From Deltaproteobacteria bacterium (GTDB lineage Bacteria; Myxococcota_A; UBA796; GCA-2862545), in contig DRPG01000515.1 of the NCBI GenBank assembly GCA_011376105.1, forward strand, positions 1-38,124: a stretch of 38,124 bases of DNA, given 5' to 3'. The position numbers and the translations under genes are program-made. The notes beneath the pieces are model-generated. The model was not told where the DNA came from, ran no database searches, and saw nothing but the letters and a program-made list of their open reading frames with translations. Shown here piece by piece: positions 16,224 through 25,234 of the stretch; the first letter of the stretch is position 1; each line of letters begins with the position of its first letter.

Positions 16224-17797
16224 GGGTTGCAGCCATCGACGTCGGCACGAACAGCGTCCACCTCTTGATCGCCGATGTGGGCCCCGACGGTGAGGTCTCG
16301 GTGGTGGAGAAGACCCGGGAGCAGGTCGAGCTGGGTCGGGGGGGCCTCGATCGGAACCTGCTGACGGACGACGCCATGCGGCGGGGCGTCGACGCGATGA
16401 TCGCCATCCGGGAGGCGATGGACAGCCTCGGGGTCGAGACGGCGGACGCCACCGCGACCTCAGCGGTGCGGGAGGCTCAGAACGGCAGCGACTTCGTCCG
16501 ATCGGTGCGGGAGGCCACCGGGATCCACGTCCGGGTGATCTCCGGCCTCGACGAGGCCCGCCTGATCTACCTCGGGGTTCGGCCTGAGCTGGACTTCTCC
16601 CGGGGCTATGCCCTGCTGATCGACGTCGGCGGGGGCTCCATCGAGCTGATCTTGTGCGACGCGACCCGGATCCTCGCCGCCCACAGCCTCCCCCTCGGCC
16701 ACCTGCGCCTCACCGACGCCTTTGTCGACTCCGATCCGCCCACCCCCGAGGCCCTGTCAAGGGTCCGCGCCCACACCCACCACAGGCTCCGGAGCGTGCT
16801 GGCGGACATCCCCCCCGGGGTCGCGGGGACCCTGGTCGGGACCGGTGGCTCGGTGCGAACCCTGGCCCGGATGGCCACCCTGATGCGGGGGGAGCCCGAG
16901 CCCCAGCACAGCCACGGCCTGGTCCTGAACAAGGGGGATCTCAAGCGGCTCGCGACGCAGCTCGCCCAGGTCAAGCAGGCACGGCTGTCGGACATCCCGG
17001 GGATGGACTCCCGGCGCAAGGCCACCCTCCCCGCCGCCGCGGCTGCCCTGCACCAGATCATGAAGACCTTCGATCACGATCGGCTGGTGACCTCGGATCG
17101 TTCGCTGCGCGACGGCCTGCTCGCGAACTGGATCCTGCGCAACGAGCCTGAGCTCGCGCTGTCCCGCACCGTCGTGTGGCCCCGGATGCGCTCCGTGCTG
17201 CGGCTCATGGAGCGCTACGAGGCCGACCAGGCTCACTGTACCCAGGTCCGGGATCTCGCCCTGGTGCTGTTCGACAGCCTCTCGGGGCTCAAGCTCGACT
17301 CCAGCGCACGCCGGACCCTGGAGTATGCAGCGCTGCTGCACGACATCGGGCACCACATCGACGCGAGGGATCACCACAAGCATGGCCAGTACCTGATCCT
17401 CAACAGCCGGATGGCGGGCTTCACCGCCCCTGAGGTCGCGGTGGTCGCGAACATCGTCCGACACCACCGGAAGCGTCCAAAGCGCTCAGATCACCACTTT
17501 GCCGCGCTGCCCCGATCGGATCAGCGAAAGGTCGAGATCCTCTCCGCCATCCTGCGGGTGGCGGACGCCCTGGATCGCTCCCACAACCAGCCCGTGATCG
17601 AGTTGGAGGCCGAAGACGACGGGACCTCGATCCACCTGCTGGCGAGGACCCAGGACGAGGCCCACATCGAGCGGTGGGCCGCTGAGCGCAGGGTCAAGGG
17701 CCTCTCGAGCGCCCTCGGGAGACCCGTTACAATTGAGCTTCAACCAGCCGAATCAAGCGTGAACCCTCCAGCGGAGGGGGCCCCTCAGGTAGAGTAG
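16220..17797 (+). CDS. Ppx/GppA phosphatase with C-terminal HD domain
   Basis: A 525-residue exopolyphosphatase / guanosine pentaphosphatase of the ASKHA fold. Phosphate-1 loop is AIDVGTNSVHLL (5-16), the catalytic Glu is E112 in LDEARLIYLG, phosphate-2 is LIDVGGGSIEL (133-143) and the second Gly loop is VGTGGSVRTLARM. The C-terminal third (about 310-500) is an HD-type domain with LLHDIGHHIDARDHHKHGQ and ADALDRSHNQP, as in the long Ppx of E. coli. It would degrade polyphosphate or pppGpp and so affect stress signalling. The GTG start overlaps the previous stop, with GGAGGAGGG in front. The mature-length fit is good. The substrate preference between polyphosphate and pppGpp cannot be told from sequence. 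Confidence 0.92.
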   Translation: MRVAAIDVGTNSVHLLIADVGPDGEVSVVEKTREQVELGRGGLDRNLLTDDAMRRGVDAMIAIREAMDSLGVETADATATSAVREAQNGSDFVRSVREATGIHVRVISGLDEARLIYLGVRPELDFSRGYALLIDVGGGSIELILCDATRILAAHSLPLGHLRLTDAFVDSDPPTPEALSRVRAHTHHRLRSVLADIPPGVAGTLVGTGGSVRTLARMATLMRGEPEPQHSHGLVLNKGDLKRLATQLAQVKQARLSDIPGMDSRRKATLPAAAAALHQIMKTFDHDRLVTSDRSLRDGLLANWILRNEPELALSRTVVWPRMRSVLRLMERYEADQAHCTQVRDLALVLFDSLSGLKLDSSARRTLEYAALLHDIGHHIDARDHHKHGQYLILNSRMAGFTAPEVAVVANIVRHHRKRPKRSDHHFAALPRSDQRKVEILSAILRVADALDRSHNQPVIELEAEDDGTSIHLLARTQDEAHIERWAAERRVKGLSSALGRPVTIELQPAESSVNPPAEGAPQVE

Positions 17798-17865
17798 GGC
17801 GGTCCGTGCTCCCCCCCCCACTGTGCGGACTCCCTCGACGGCGGGACGGAACACTCAGAGAACCC

Positions 17866-20073
17866 ATGGTCGAAACTTACGAGAGCCTACAGGAGATCGA
17901 GGAACAGCTGGCCATCGCCAGGGAGTCCCTCAGATCCTTCGAGCGGGGTGCGGGCTACAGCCGGCTGCTCCAGCGACTCCGCACGGCCTCACCCGCCCAC
18001 CCGGTGCTCCTCGCTCGCTTCTTCTGCATGGCCCTGGCCGTGCTCTGCGTCCTGGCCGGCCTGGTGGTGCTGGCCCTGCCCTTCGTGAGCAAGGATCTCG
18101 CTCGCCAGCTGGTGATGTTCGAGTCCGTCGTCTCCTTCGTCCCGTACGAGGTGCCGGCGATCCCCGCGGTGTTCGCGATGCTCGCGATCGTCATGGCGGT
18201 GGCGTGGTTCTTGTTCACCATCCTCGCGCTGGCGAGCGGCCGCGACGCCCGGATGCTCCCCTGGGAGCAGCGCGAGCACCAGAAGCTGGTCAACGACGTG
18301 ACCCGCCTCTCCACCCAGCGCGCGGTGATGCAGCGGATCCAGTCCACCCCGGCGGGCTCTCGTCCCCGGCTCTCTGCGGCGTCGTCCCTCTACGAGCCTC
18401 CGTCCCAGCCGAGGTTCAGCGCTCCGGGCCCCAGCGCCACCGGCTTCCCGATCTCCGCACCGCGCACCACCGGGCACACGGGGGCGAGCAGCGGCGGCTT
18501 CTCCCGCCACCCCACCCCGAGCTACACGCCGTACCAGGGCACGTCCCCGGGCAAGCCGGTGGCTTCGGGGGGCTTCGGGCGCCCCAGCTACAGCACGCCC
18601 GCCGACACACCCCCGAGGGCCAGCGGATCGTTTGGGGGCCTGGGCGCTGCCCCGGGGGGTTTCCCCAGCCCTGCCCCTCCGGGCACGCCCGAGCCAGCCA
18701 GCCCCCAGCCTCCGATCGCCACCGCCGTGGCGATCCCCAGCGACGAGGGAGATCCTCCCGTGAACGATGGGTTCGGAGCGCCCAGCGGAGGGTGGCGCTC
18801 GGTCCTGGGCGAGTCAGGCGAGGAGCCCCCCCCCGAGCCCGTGGGCGCTCCGATCCTCGGCCGGATCCGGCCCCCCGAGGGGTTCGAGGCTCCGTCCCAC
18901 TCCGACGCCCTCGAGCTGCTCCCTCCGCCGGGCGTGCCCGCCTCCGAGCAGCCCACCGAGGTCCCCTCCAACGGGATGATCGGCTTTGGCGACTACGACG
19001 ACGCGGCGTTCAGCCCGGCCCAGGGGGCCCCCCTGGCCCCGCCGGCCCCCGGCGCCCAGGGGGCGCCCCCACAGAGGGTACCCCCAGGCGGGGTCCGCCT
19101 CGGTACAGGCGAGCCCTTCGGGGAGGCTGCTCCCCCGCCTGCGACGGAGCCGGTCCAGCTCCGGCCGGCGGCACACCCCCAGCCCGCCAGCAGCTCCCTG
19201 CCGCACATCCCCAACGGCCCGATGCTGGCCATGCCCCACGAAGACGACGCGACAGAGGACTTCATCGATCCCCAGGAGCCCCTGGAGGCCGAGGTGATGA
19301 TCGACGAAGAGCTCATCGAGGCAGAGAACGTCGGGATCCTCTCCAGGGCCCGCGCCGGCGTCGTTGGCTCCAGGGCCACCCCCTACGGCAGCGCGGGTCG
19401 GATCCGTCCCGCCTCGGCCCCGCTGGGCAAGAGCACCCGGAGCAGCGCCCACACCACGTCCCGCGTGGCCCCGGGCGCCAAGCCCGCGATCGCCGCCGCC
19501 CCCAGCCTCACCGCGGGCCGCTCCGGGGGGCTGTTCGGAGCCTCGCGGGCCACCGCACGCCCGGACGAGGCCCCGACTGAGGCCCCCCTCGAGGCGGTCA
19601 TCGTCCTGGACGGAGAAGACGAGGAAGTTCCAACCTTCATCGCCAACAACCTCCCCGGTCCGGAGCGCAGGGCCCCGGTGTGGGAGTCGATCCCCGATCG
19701 ATGGCTCCGGGAGGCCCTGACCAGCGCAGAGCACCTGGTCCGCACCTTCCCCGATCAGGCCCACATCGAGTACTCCCAGGAGCCCAACCTCCCGTTCACC
19801 CTGGTGATCTCCCAGGCGACCCCAGCGATGGCGGTCCGGGCGATGGTGAACTTCGTAGAGTTCCTCGCGAGCGTCTACACCCCGCCACGGGCCCGCATCG
19901 AGCTGATCCATGTCGCCCACCTCGATCGGAGCTTCCACAAGAACGTGGAGGCTGCGCTGGAGCCCTACTTCGCGAACAACGTCGTGGTGGAGCCAAGCGC
20001 CGGCCGGATAGACATCCGGTTCACCGATCCAGATCCGGGGTGGGGCCAGTACCCCATGCTCCCCATGCGGTGA
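17866..20073 (+). CDS. Large membrane-anchored protein with disordered linker and unknown C-terminal domain
   Basis: A 735-residue protein not recognised. After an N-terminal coiled-coil-like segment (ETYESLQEIEEQLAIARE) come two hydrophobic helices (about 50-75 and 93-125). Next is a long Pro/Ser/Gly-rich, low-complexity stretch (about 165-570), then a compact C-terminal domain of about 160 residues (PDRWLREALTSAEHLVRTFP ... RIDIRFTDPDPGWGQ). The terminal domain alternates helices and strands and has no motif known to me. The ATG at 17866 gives the natural start; an in-frame GTG at 17806 would add 20 residues of poor quality. It lies 68 bases after ppx and may close that operon. The layout (anchor, long tether, globular head) suggests an envelope or cytoplasm-facing adaptor. 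Confidence 0.7.
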   Translation: MVETYESLQEIEEQLAIARESLRSFERGAGYSRLLQRLRTASPAHPVLLARFFCMALAVLCVLAGLVVLALPFVSKDLARQLVMFESVVSFVPYEVPAIPAVFAMLAIVMAVAWFLFTILALASGRDARMLPWEQREHQKLVNDVTRLSTQRAVMQRIQSTPAGSRPRLSAASSLYEPPSQPRFSAPGPSATGFPISAPRTTGHTGASSGGFSRHPTPSYTPYQGTSPGKPVASGGFGRPSYSTPADTPPRASGSFGGLGAAPGGFPSPAPPGTPEPASPQPPIATAVAIPSDEGDPPVNDGFGAPSGGWRSVLGESGEEPPPEPVGAPILGRIRPPEGFEAPSHSDALELLPPPGVPASEQPTEVPSNGMIGFGDYDDAAFSPAQGAPLAPPAPGAQGAPPQRVPPGGVRLGTGEPFGEAAPPPATEPVQLRPAAHPQPASSSLPHIPNGPMLAMPHEDDATEDFIDPQEPLEAEVMIDEELIEAENVGILSRARAGVVGSRATPYGSAGRIRPASAPLGKSTRSSAHTTSRVAPGAKPAIAAAPSLTAGRSGGLFGASRATARPDEAPTEAPLEAVIVLDGEDEEVPTFIANNLPGPERRAPVWESIPDRWLREALTSAEHLVRTFPDQAHIEYSQEPNLPFTLVISQATPAMAVRAMVNFVEFLASVYTPPRARIELIHVAHLDRSFHKNVEAALEPYFANNVVVEPSAGRIDIRFTDPDPGWGQYPMLPMR

Positions 20074-20139
20074 TCGAGTCGCGGGGTGCATGGAGCTGCG
20101 TTAGCAACAGCGCCCTGGACACCCTGCGAGGGCGAGACG

Positions 20140-22395
20140 ATGGCTTTTTCCCGCATGGCGGCAGTCGAACGGCAGCTCCGGGACTTTGTCACGAGCCGCC
20201 CGCCCCAACCCCCCCGCAGCGACTGGTCGAGCGCGGTCCGCCCCGGCACAGAGCTGAGGGCCAGAGACGCGCTGCGTCTGTTCGAGGCGCAGCTGCAGTC
20301 GAGGCTGCTCGATCTGATCGCGCGGGAGCTCAAGGCCACCGGAGACTCGTTCTACACCATCGGATCGAGCGGTCACGAGGGCAACGCGGCGGTGGCCGAC
20401 GCCCTGGAGCCCGGCGATCTGTGCTTCCTGCACTATCGATCGGGGGCGCTGTTCTGTGCCCTGGCCGACGCCAGACCGGGCCCCGAGGGCGCCTTCGACG
20501 TCCTGTTGGGGCTGGTGGCCAGCTTGGACGAGCCCATCGCCGGGGGGCGTCACAAGGTCTTTGGCTCGGTCCCCCTGGGGATCCTGCCCCAGACCTCCAC
20601 CATCGCTAGCCACATCCCCAAGGCCGTGGGCACCGCGATCGCGCTGGATCGCCGGGCCCGCCTCCAGCGCCACCGAACCTCTGCGATCGCGGTGTGCAGC
20701 TTCGGCGACGCGAGCTCCAACCACGCCACGGCCCAGGCCGGCCTCAACGCAGCGGCCTGGGCTACGTACCAGCGGGTCCCGGTCCCCTGCCTGTTCGTCT
20801 GTGAGGACAACGGGCTCGGGATCTCGGTCCGCACCCCGTCGGGCTGGGTGGCCACCGCCAACCGGGATCGTCCAGGCATCGAGTACTTCAGCGGCGACGG
20901 CCTGGATCTGGTGAGCGCCTGGGAGGCTGCCCGGGCCGCGGTGCGTTGGGTCCGCACCCAGCGCAGGCCCGCGTTCCTCCACCTCCGCACTGTTCGCCTG
21001 CTGGGCCACGCGGGCTCCGACGTCGAGCAGCTCTACCGCACCCAGGAGGAGATCGTCGCGGATGAGGCCCTCGATCCCCTCCTGGCGTCTGCGGCCCTGC
21101 TGATCGACGGGGGCTGGATGCAGCCCGACGAGATCTTGTCCCTGATCGACGAGCTCCGCGCCAGGCTCGAGGCCCTGGCCCGGGAGGCGGTCGGTCGACC
21201 CAAGCTGACCCATCGGGCTGAGATCGTCGCCCCCCTGTTCCGACACGATCCTAGCGCGATCGAGGCCTCAGGGGGCGCGGTGGCCTCCCCTGAGGCACGC
21301 CACGCCGCCTTCGGGGTGACGCTACCCGAGCACGAGGAGCGCCCCCGGCACCTCGCGATGCAGCTCAACCGGGCCCTGCTCGATGTGATGCTCGCCCACC
21401 CCGGGGCCCTGGTGTTCGGCGAGGACGTCGCCCGCAAGGGTGGGGTCTACCACGTCACCGCCGGCCTCAGCGAGGCGCTGGGGGTCGGGCGGGTGTTCAA
21501 CACCCTGCTCGACGAGACGTCGATCCTCGGCCTGGCCATGGGGGCGGGCCATGCAGGCCTGCTGGCGATCCCCGAGATCCAGTACCTGGCCTACCTGATG
21601 AACGCGATCGATCAGCTGCGGGGGGAGGCGGGCTCGATGCAGTTCTTCTCCCGGGGCCAGCTGGCCAACCCCATGGTGGTCCGCATCGCCGGGCTGGCCT
21701 ACCAGCGGGGTTTCGGCGGCCACTTCCACAACGACAACGGGATCGCCGCGCTGCGCGAGATCCCCGGGATCCTCGTCGGCTGCCCGGCGCGACCGGGCGA
21801 CGGAGCGCGCATGCTGCGCACCCTGGTGGGCGCAGCAGAGGGCTGTGGCCGGCTGTGTGTGCTGCTCGAGCCCATCGCCCTGTACATGATGAAGGATCTT
21901 CACGAGCCCGGTGACGGAGGCTGGCTCGAGCCCTACCCCGCCCCCGATCAGATCTTGCCGGTGGGGGAGATCGGGGTCACCGGCGACGGCACCGATCTGT
22001 GCATCGCGAGCTACGCCAACGGGTTGTGGATGTCGCTGCGGGTGGCCAGGCGGCTGGAGGCCGAGGGCGTGCGCTGTCGGGTCGTGGATCTGCGCTGGCT
22101 GCAGCCGGTGCCCACCGCGGCCCTGCTGCCCCACGCCGAGGCCACGGGTCACCTGCTGGTGGTCGACGAGTGCCGCGCGTCCTCGGGCGTCGCCGACACC
22201 GTGGTCGCCGACATCTCCGAGGCCAGCGGCGGGCGGGTGCGCACCGCCCGGGTCGTGGGGGCAGACAGCTACATCCCGCTGGGTGCGGCCGCCGATCGGG
22301 TCCTGGTCCAGGAGGCCGAGATCGAGCAGGCCGCCCACCGGCTGCTCCAGCGCCGGGTCCAGGAGTCAGCTCGCCCGATGGAGGTGCGCCCATGA
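20140..22395 (+). CDS. Fused E1 alpha-beta 2-oxoacid (branched-chain) dehydrogenase
   Basis: A 751-residue thiamine-diphosphate enzyme combining the alpha subunit (about 30-380) and beta subunit (about 405-735) of a branched-chain 2-oxoacid or pyruvate dehydrogenase E1. The alpha part has the ThDP motif start GDASSNHATAQAG (189-201), ending FVCEDNG, and IGSSGHEGN; GDG is replaced by GDA, as in other fused enzymes. The beta part has VFGEDVARKGGVYHVT, the cofactor-Glu region and GLAYQRGFGGHFHNDN. It would decarboxylate a branched 2-oxo acid towards an acyl-CoA. No E2 or E3 gene is nearby. ATG 20140 preferred over GTG/ATG further up because the extension is atypical. The stop overlaps the FabD-like gene by four bases (ATGA). 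Confidence 0.87.
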   Translation: MAFSRMAAVERQLRDFVTSRPPQPPRSDWSSAVRPGTELRARDALRLFEAQLQSRLLDLIARELKATGDSFYTIGSSGHEGNAAVADALEPGDLCFLHYRSGALFCALADARPGPEGAFDVLLGLVASLDEPIAGGRHKVFGSVPLGILPQTSTIASHIPKAVGTAIALDRRARLQRHRTSAIAVCSFGDASSNHATAQAGLNAAAWATYQRVPVPCLFVCEDNGLGISVRTPSGWVATANRDRPGIEYFSGDGLDLVSAWEAARAAVRWVRTQRRPAFLHLRTVRLLGHAGSDVEQLYRTQEEIVADEALDPLLASAALLIDGGWMQPDEILSLIDELRARLEALAREAVGRPKLTHRAEIVAPLFRHDPSAIEASGGAVASPEARHAAFGVTLPEHEERPRHLAMQLNRALLDVMLAHPGALVFGEDVARKGGVYHVTAGLSEALGVGRVFNTLLDETSILGLAMGAGHAGLLAIPEIQYLAYLMNAIDQLRGEAGSMQFFSRGQLANPMVVRIAGLAYQRGFGGHFHNDNGIAALREIPGILVGCPARPGDGARMLRTLVGAAEGCGRLCVLLEPIALYMMKDLHEPGDGGWLEPYPAPDQILPVGEIGVTGDGTDLCIASYANGLWMSLRVARRLEAEGVRCRVVDLRWLQPVPTAALLPHAEATGHLLVVDECRASSGVADTVVADISEASGGRVRTARVVGADSYIPLGAAADRVLVQEAEIEQAAHRLLQRRVQESARPMEVRP

Positions 22396-23435
22396 GCCGG
22401 CGCCGCGCCCTCGTCCTGTGCCCGGGGCGGGGATCGTACGATCGCAGCTGCCTCGGCAGCCTGGCCTCCCGCAGCGAGGCCGCGGCGCAGGCCATCGCGG
22501 TGATCGATCGGTGGCGCAGCGCCATGGGGCGCCCCACCGTCACCGAGCTCGACGCAGCCGACTCGTTCCGGGCGTCCCTGCACGTCGCGGGCGAACACGC
22601 CTCTGCGCTGACCTTTGCCGTGGGCTTCGCCGACTGGCTGGAGCTCGATCGCGAGCGCTACGAGGTGGTGGGGGTCGCGGGGAACAGCATGGGCTGGTAC
22701 ACCGCCCTGGGGGTGTCCGGGGCCCTGTCCCTGGACGACACCGTGCGCCTGATCGACACCATGGGTGCCTACCAGGAAGGCAACATCATCGGCGGGCAGA
22801 TCCTCTACCCCACCTCCGACACAGACTGGCGATCTTCACCCGCTGCGCTGGCTGCGATCGAGGCCGCGCTGGCGTCGGCGAGGGCCAAGGGTCACACCGC
22901 GGCGTGGTCCATCGATCTGGGGGGATATGCGGTGCTGGGTGCGGATCGGGGCGGGATCAAGCACCTGCTGGCCGCCCTGCCCCCAGACACCCGGGGCTCG
23001 CGCACCTTCCCGCTGCAGCTGCCCCTGCACTCGGCGTTCCACACCTCCCTGATGCAGGGCACGTCACAGCGTGCCCAGGCGGAGCTCGCCGGGCTGTCGT
23101 TCCAGGCCCCCCGGCTGCCCCTGTTCGACGGCCGGGGCCAGCTGTTCCGTCCCCGCTGGAGCGATCCAGCCGAGCTGGCGGCCTACACCCTGGGGCACCA
23201 GGTGGTCGAGCCCTATGATCTCACCACCTCGGTGCGCACCGCGCTCCGCCACACCGGCGCCGATGTGGTCGTCTGCCTCGGCCCGGGCAACCCCCTGGGG
23301 GGCCCTGTCGCCCGGATCCTCGTCGCTGAGGGCTGGCGGGGGGCTCGCAGCCGGGGGGCGCTAGAGGCGCTGGAGCCCCCCGCGCTGCTGTCGTTTGGGT
23401 TTCCTCCCCAGCGCAGCGCCCTGCTCGCCTCGTGA
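22392..23435 (+). CDS. FabD-like acyl-carrier-protein acyltransferase, non-canonical
   Basis: A 347-residue protein of the malonyl-CoA:ACP transacylase (FabD/MAT) fold. The nucleophile elbow is GNSMG (Ser99; usually GHSLG), the catalytic His is His217 in SAFHTSLM (FabD GAFHSPLM), and the C-terminal CLGPGNPLGG matches the family. In FabD an Arg in the RGxLMQEA segment binds the malonyl carboxylate; the aligned stretch here reads DTMGAYQEGN (122-131) with Met124 in place of that Arg. Its acyl group is therefore probably not malonyl; a monocarboxylic acyl chain is more likely. The ATG overlaps the stop of the E1 gene, so the two are translationally coupled and may form one route from 2-oxo acid to acyl carrier. 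Function partly inferred. Confidence 0.75.
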   Translation: MSRRRALVLCPGRGSYDRSCLGSLASRSEAAAQAIAVIDRWRSAMGRPTVTELDAADSFRASLHVAGEHASALTFAVGFADWLELDRERYEVVGVAGNSMGWYTALGVSGALSLDDTVRLIDTMGAYQEGNIIGGQILYPTSDTDWRSSPAALAAIEAALASARAKGHTAAWSIDLGGYAVLGADRGGIKHLLAALPPDTRGSRTFPLQLPLHSAFHTSLMQGTSQRAQAELAGLSFQAPRLPLFDGRGQLFRPRWSDPAELAAYTLGHQVVEPYDLTTSVRTALRHTGADVVVCLGPGNPLGGPVARILVAEGWRGARSRGALEALEPPALLSFGFPPQRSALLAS

Positions 23436-23986
23436 TCCAGACCCTGATCGAGGCCCTGGGGCTGAAGGCCCTGCCCAGGGCTGGCTGGCTACGGATCGGG
23501 ATCCGCGAGCCGGAGTCGGTGGCCGCCCACAGCTGGGGGGTCGCATGGCTCACCCTGGTGCTGCTCCCCGAGGGGCTCGATCTACGACGCGCCCTGATCT
23601 ATGCCGTGCTCCATGATCTGCCCGAGGTCCGGGTCGGAGATCTCACCCCCCACGATCGCGTCCCCCCTGGGGACAAGGCCGCCGCTGAGCACCGTGCGAT
23701 GGCCGCGCTGACCATCGCCCTGCCCCGGGGGGACGCGCTGCTCAGCGCCTGGGAGGCCTACGAGGCCCAGCGCGATCCAGAGTCCCGCTTCGTCCGACAG
23801 CTCGATCGCCTCGACATGGCGCTGCAAGCCGTCGCCTACCGCCGCCACGGCCCGGGCTCCCTGGAGGAGTTCCTCGACTCAGCGGCGATGGTGATCTCCG
23901 ATCCACAGCTGGTGGAGCTGCTCGAGGGCCTACGTCGGCAGCTGCAGGGCGACGACGGCCAAGGCGGCGAGGAACAGGGCATATAG
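23432..23986 (+). CDS. HD-domain phosphohydrolase, HDDC2/YfbR-like
   Basis: A 184-residue HD-domain enzyme close to the HDDC2/YfbR 5'-deoxynucleotidase group. Metal ligands are seen as His33 in ESVAAHSWGVA and His61-Asp62 in YAVLHDLPEVRVGDLTP; the later Asp is in RQLDRLDMALQA, and the KAAAEHRAM segment also matches. It would dephosphorylate deoxynucleoside monophosphates in the cytosol. The GTG start overlaps the stop of the acyltransferase gene by four bases (GTGA), completing a three-gene run, although its link to acyl chemistry is unclear. The last 57 bases overlap the convergent membrane-protein gene, and the final residues (GDDGQGGEEQGI) are probably a tail outside the domain. Confidence 0.82.
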   Translation: MIQTLIEALGLKALPRAGWLRIGIREPESVAAHSWGVAWLTLVLLPEGLDLRRALIYAVLHDLPEVRVGDLTPHDRVPPGDKAAAEHRAMAALTIALPRGDALLSAWEAYEAQRDPESRFVRQLDRLDMALQAVAYRRHGPGSLEEFLDSAAMVISDPQLVELLEGLRRQLQGDDGQGGEEQGI

Positions 23987-24793
23987 CAGCGTGAGCCACA
24001 GCACGCTGCCCGCTCCCCAGCCCGACGCCCTCGCCTCGATGGCGCTCGAGAGCACGACCAAGACCGCCACCCCCGCCAGCCCCACCGCCAGGACCAGCCA
24101 GGGCCAGGGGGTCAGCCAGCACGCCACCAGGGTGCCCACCAGCAGGCCCCACGGCCCCCCCATGGCCGGGACCCGCCAGCGGGCATACCAAGACGCGATC
24201 CCTCCGTCGCCCCCACGCAGCGACAGCGCCCCCAGCCTCCGCACCCGGGCCCGCAGCGCAGGCACCAGCACCCTGGGGATCGTCGCGCTGCCCTGCCCCC
24301 GGGCGTGTCGGACCCACACCCGGGCCCCGAGCCACCGGGGGTACACCCCCACGGCCTCGATCTCGTGCCAGGAGACGCACGGAGCCCAGGGCGGACCGAT
24401 CCGGATCCCCCGGGGGATGACGTGCACCGCGTCGAGCATCCGCACCAGGGGCCAGCTCAGGCCCAGGGCCACCCCGGCCGCCGGCAGGGGTCCCGCGGTG
24501 AACGCAGCGAGCCCACACGCGCCGCTGCCCGCGAGCCAGCTCAGCACCAGCACCGGGTACACGGGCAGCCCCGCCGGTGCGGGCGGGAACCGACCATCGG
24601 CCCACTCCGAAGAGAACGGCCGATCGGCGAACCGCTGCCTGAGCGCTCGACGCCGCTGAGCGTAGCCCTCAGACCCCAGAGGGATCCGTGCGGGCTCAGG
24701 CCCCCGGAGCTCCAGCCAGGCGCGCCCGGTCCAGGGATCGTAGCGCTCGAGGAAGCCGGTGGCCTGGGTTGGAAGATCGGGGGGCTCGCCCAT
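23930..24793 (-). CDS. Membrane protein of unknown function with PH-like segment
   Basis: A 287-residue protein with two hydrophobic hairpins: about 78-115, and about 220-285 where the C-terminus ends in a helix. Between them a soluble stretch reads VIPRGIRIGPPWAPCVSWHEIEAVGVYPRWLG, of which GIRIGPPWAPCVSWHEIEAV resembles the first strands of bacterial PH domains (also seen in the protein at 31.8 kb). Arg-rich segments follow. The ATG is preceded by a weak ribosome-binding site. It is convergent with, and overlaps, the HD-domain gene by 57 bases. No close family recognised; a PH-like envelope protein is a guess from the pattern. Confidence 0.6.
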   Translation of the reverse strand: MGEPPDLPTQATGFLERYDPWTGRAWLELRGPEPARIPLGSEGYAQRRRALRQRFADRPFSSEWADGRFPPAPAGLPVYPVLVLSWLAGSGACGLAAFTAGPLPAAGVALGLSWPLVRMLDAVHVIPRGIRIGPPWAPCVSWHEIEAVGVYPRWLGARVWVRHARGQGSATIPRVLVPALRARVRRLGALSLRGGDGGIASWYARWRVPAMGGPWGLLVGTLVACWLTPWPWLVLAVGLAGVAVLVVLSSAIEARASGWGAGSVLWLTLLYALFLAALAVVALQLPT

Positions 24794-24872
24794 GGGCTGC
24801 AGCCTCGGGGTGGATCGTGCGCCGCGGATCGAGCTCTGCCCCGGCGGCGTGGCTGGGCCCGGGCAGCGTACC

Positions 24873-25217
24873 CTACGACTTGCGCTTGGCCCACCGGACC
24901 CGGAGCGCGAGCACTCCGTCGCTGCCCTCAGCCCGGGCGTTCCACTCCGAGGAGCCTCGCAGGACCGTGGCTGCGTGCTCAGCCCCCTCGGCCTCGGGCA
25001 CCACGTTGACCCACCCCTCGGCCTCGAGCAGGGCCTCGACCGAGTCGTAGCGGCGGATGCTGCCGATGGAGATACTGCCCAGATCCTCGAACTCGATCCG
25101 ATCCCCCGAGGAGATCATGGAGAACTCCAAGCTCCAGGGCACGACGAACACGGTCTTCACGCCACCTTCCATGTGGGCAAACGCGAGTGAACGTGTTGTC
25201 GCCTCGAATGTCGCCAT
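24873..25217 (-). CDS. ASCH-domain-like small protein
   Basis: A 114-residue protein whose core SGDRIEFEDLGSISIGSIRR, then YDSVEALLEAEG and VVPEAEG, matches the ASCH fold (a PUA relative thought to bind RNA or to act in nucleotide metabolism), especially the 'GD.I.F...' strand and the following helix. The ATG at 25217 is chosen because GGAGG lies nine bases upstream and the preceding 17 residues of the longer ORF are not family-like. Cytosolic, no signal. Near the HIT gene on the same strand, separated by 73 bases containing a hairpin. Family call moderately secure, role unknown. Confidence 0.6.
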   Translation of the reverse strand: MATFEATTRSLAFAHMEGGVKTVFVVPWSLEFSMISSGDRIEFEDLGSISIGSIRRYDSVEALLEAEGWVNVVPEAEGAEHAATVLRGSSEWNARAEGSDGVLALRVRWAKRKS

Positions 25218-25234
25218 TCCGGATCGCCTCCTGT

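Noticed and set aside
18814-20091. 425-codon minus-strand frame opposite the tethered membrane protein
   Set aside because: Gly/Arg-rich shadow of the disordered linker; no start context or motif.
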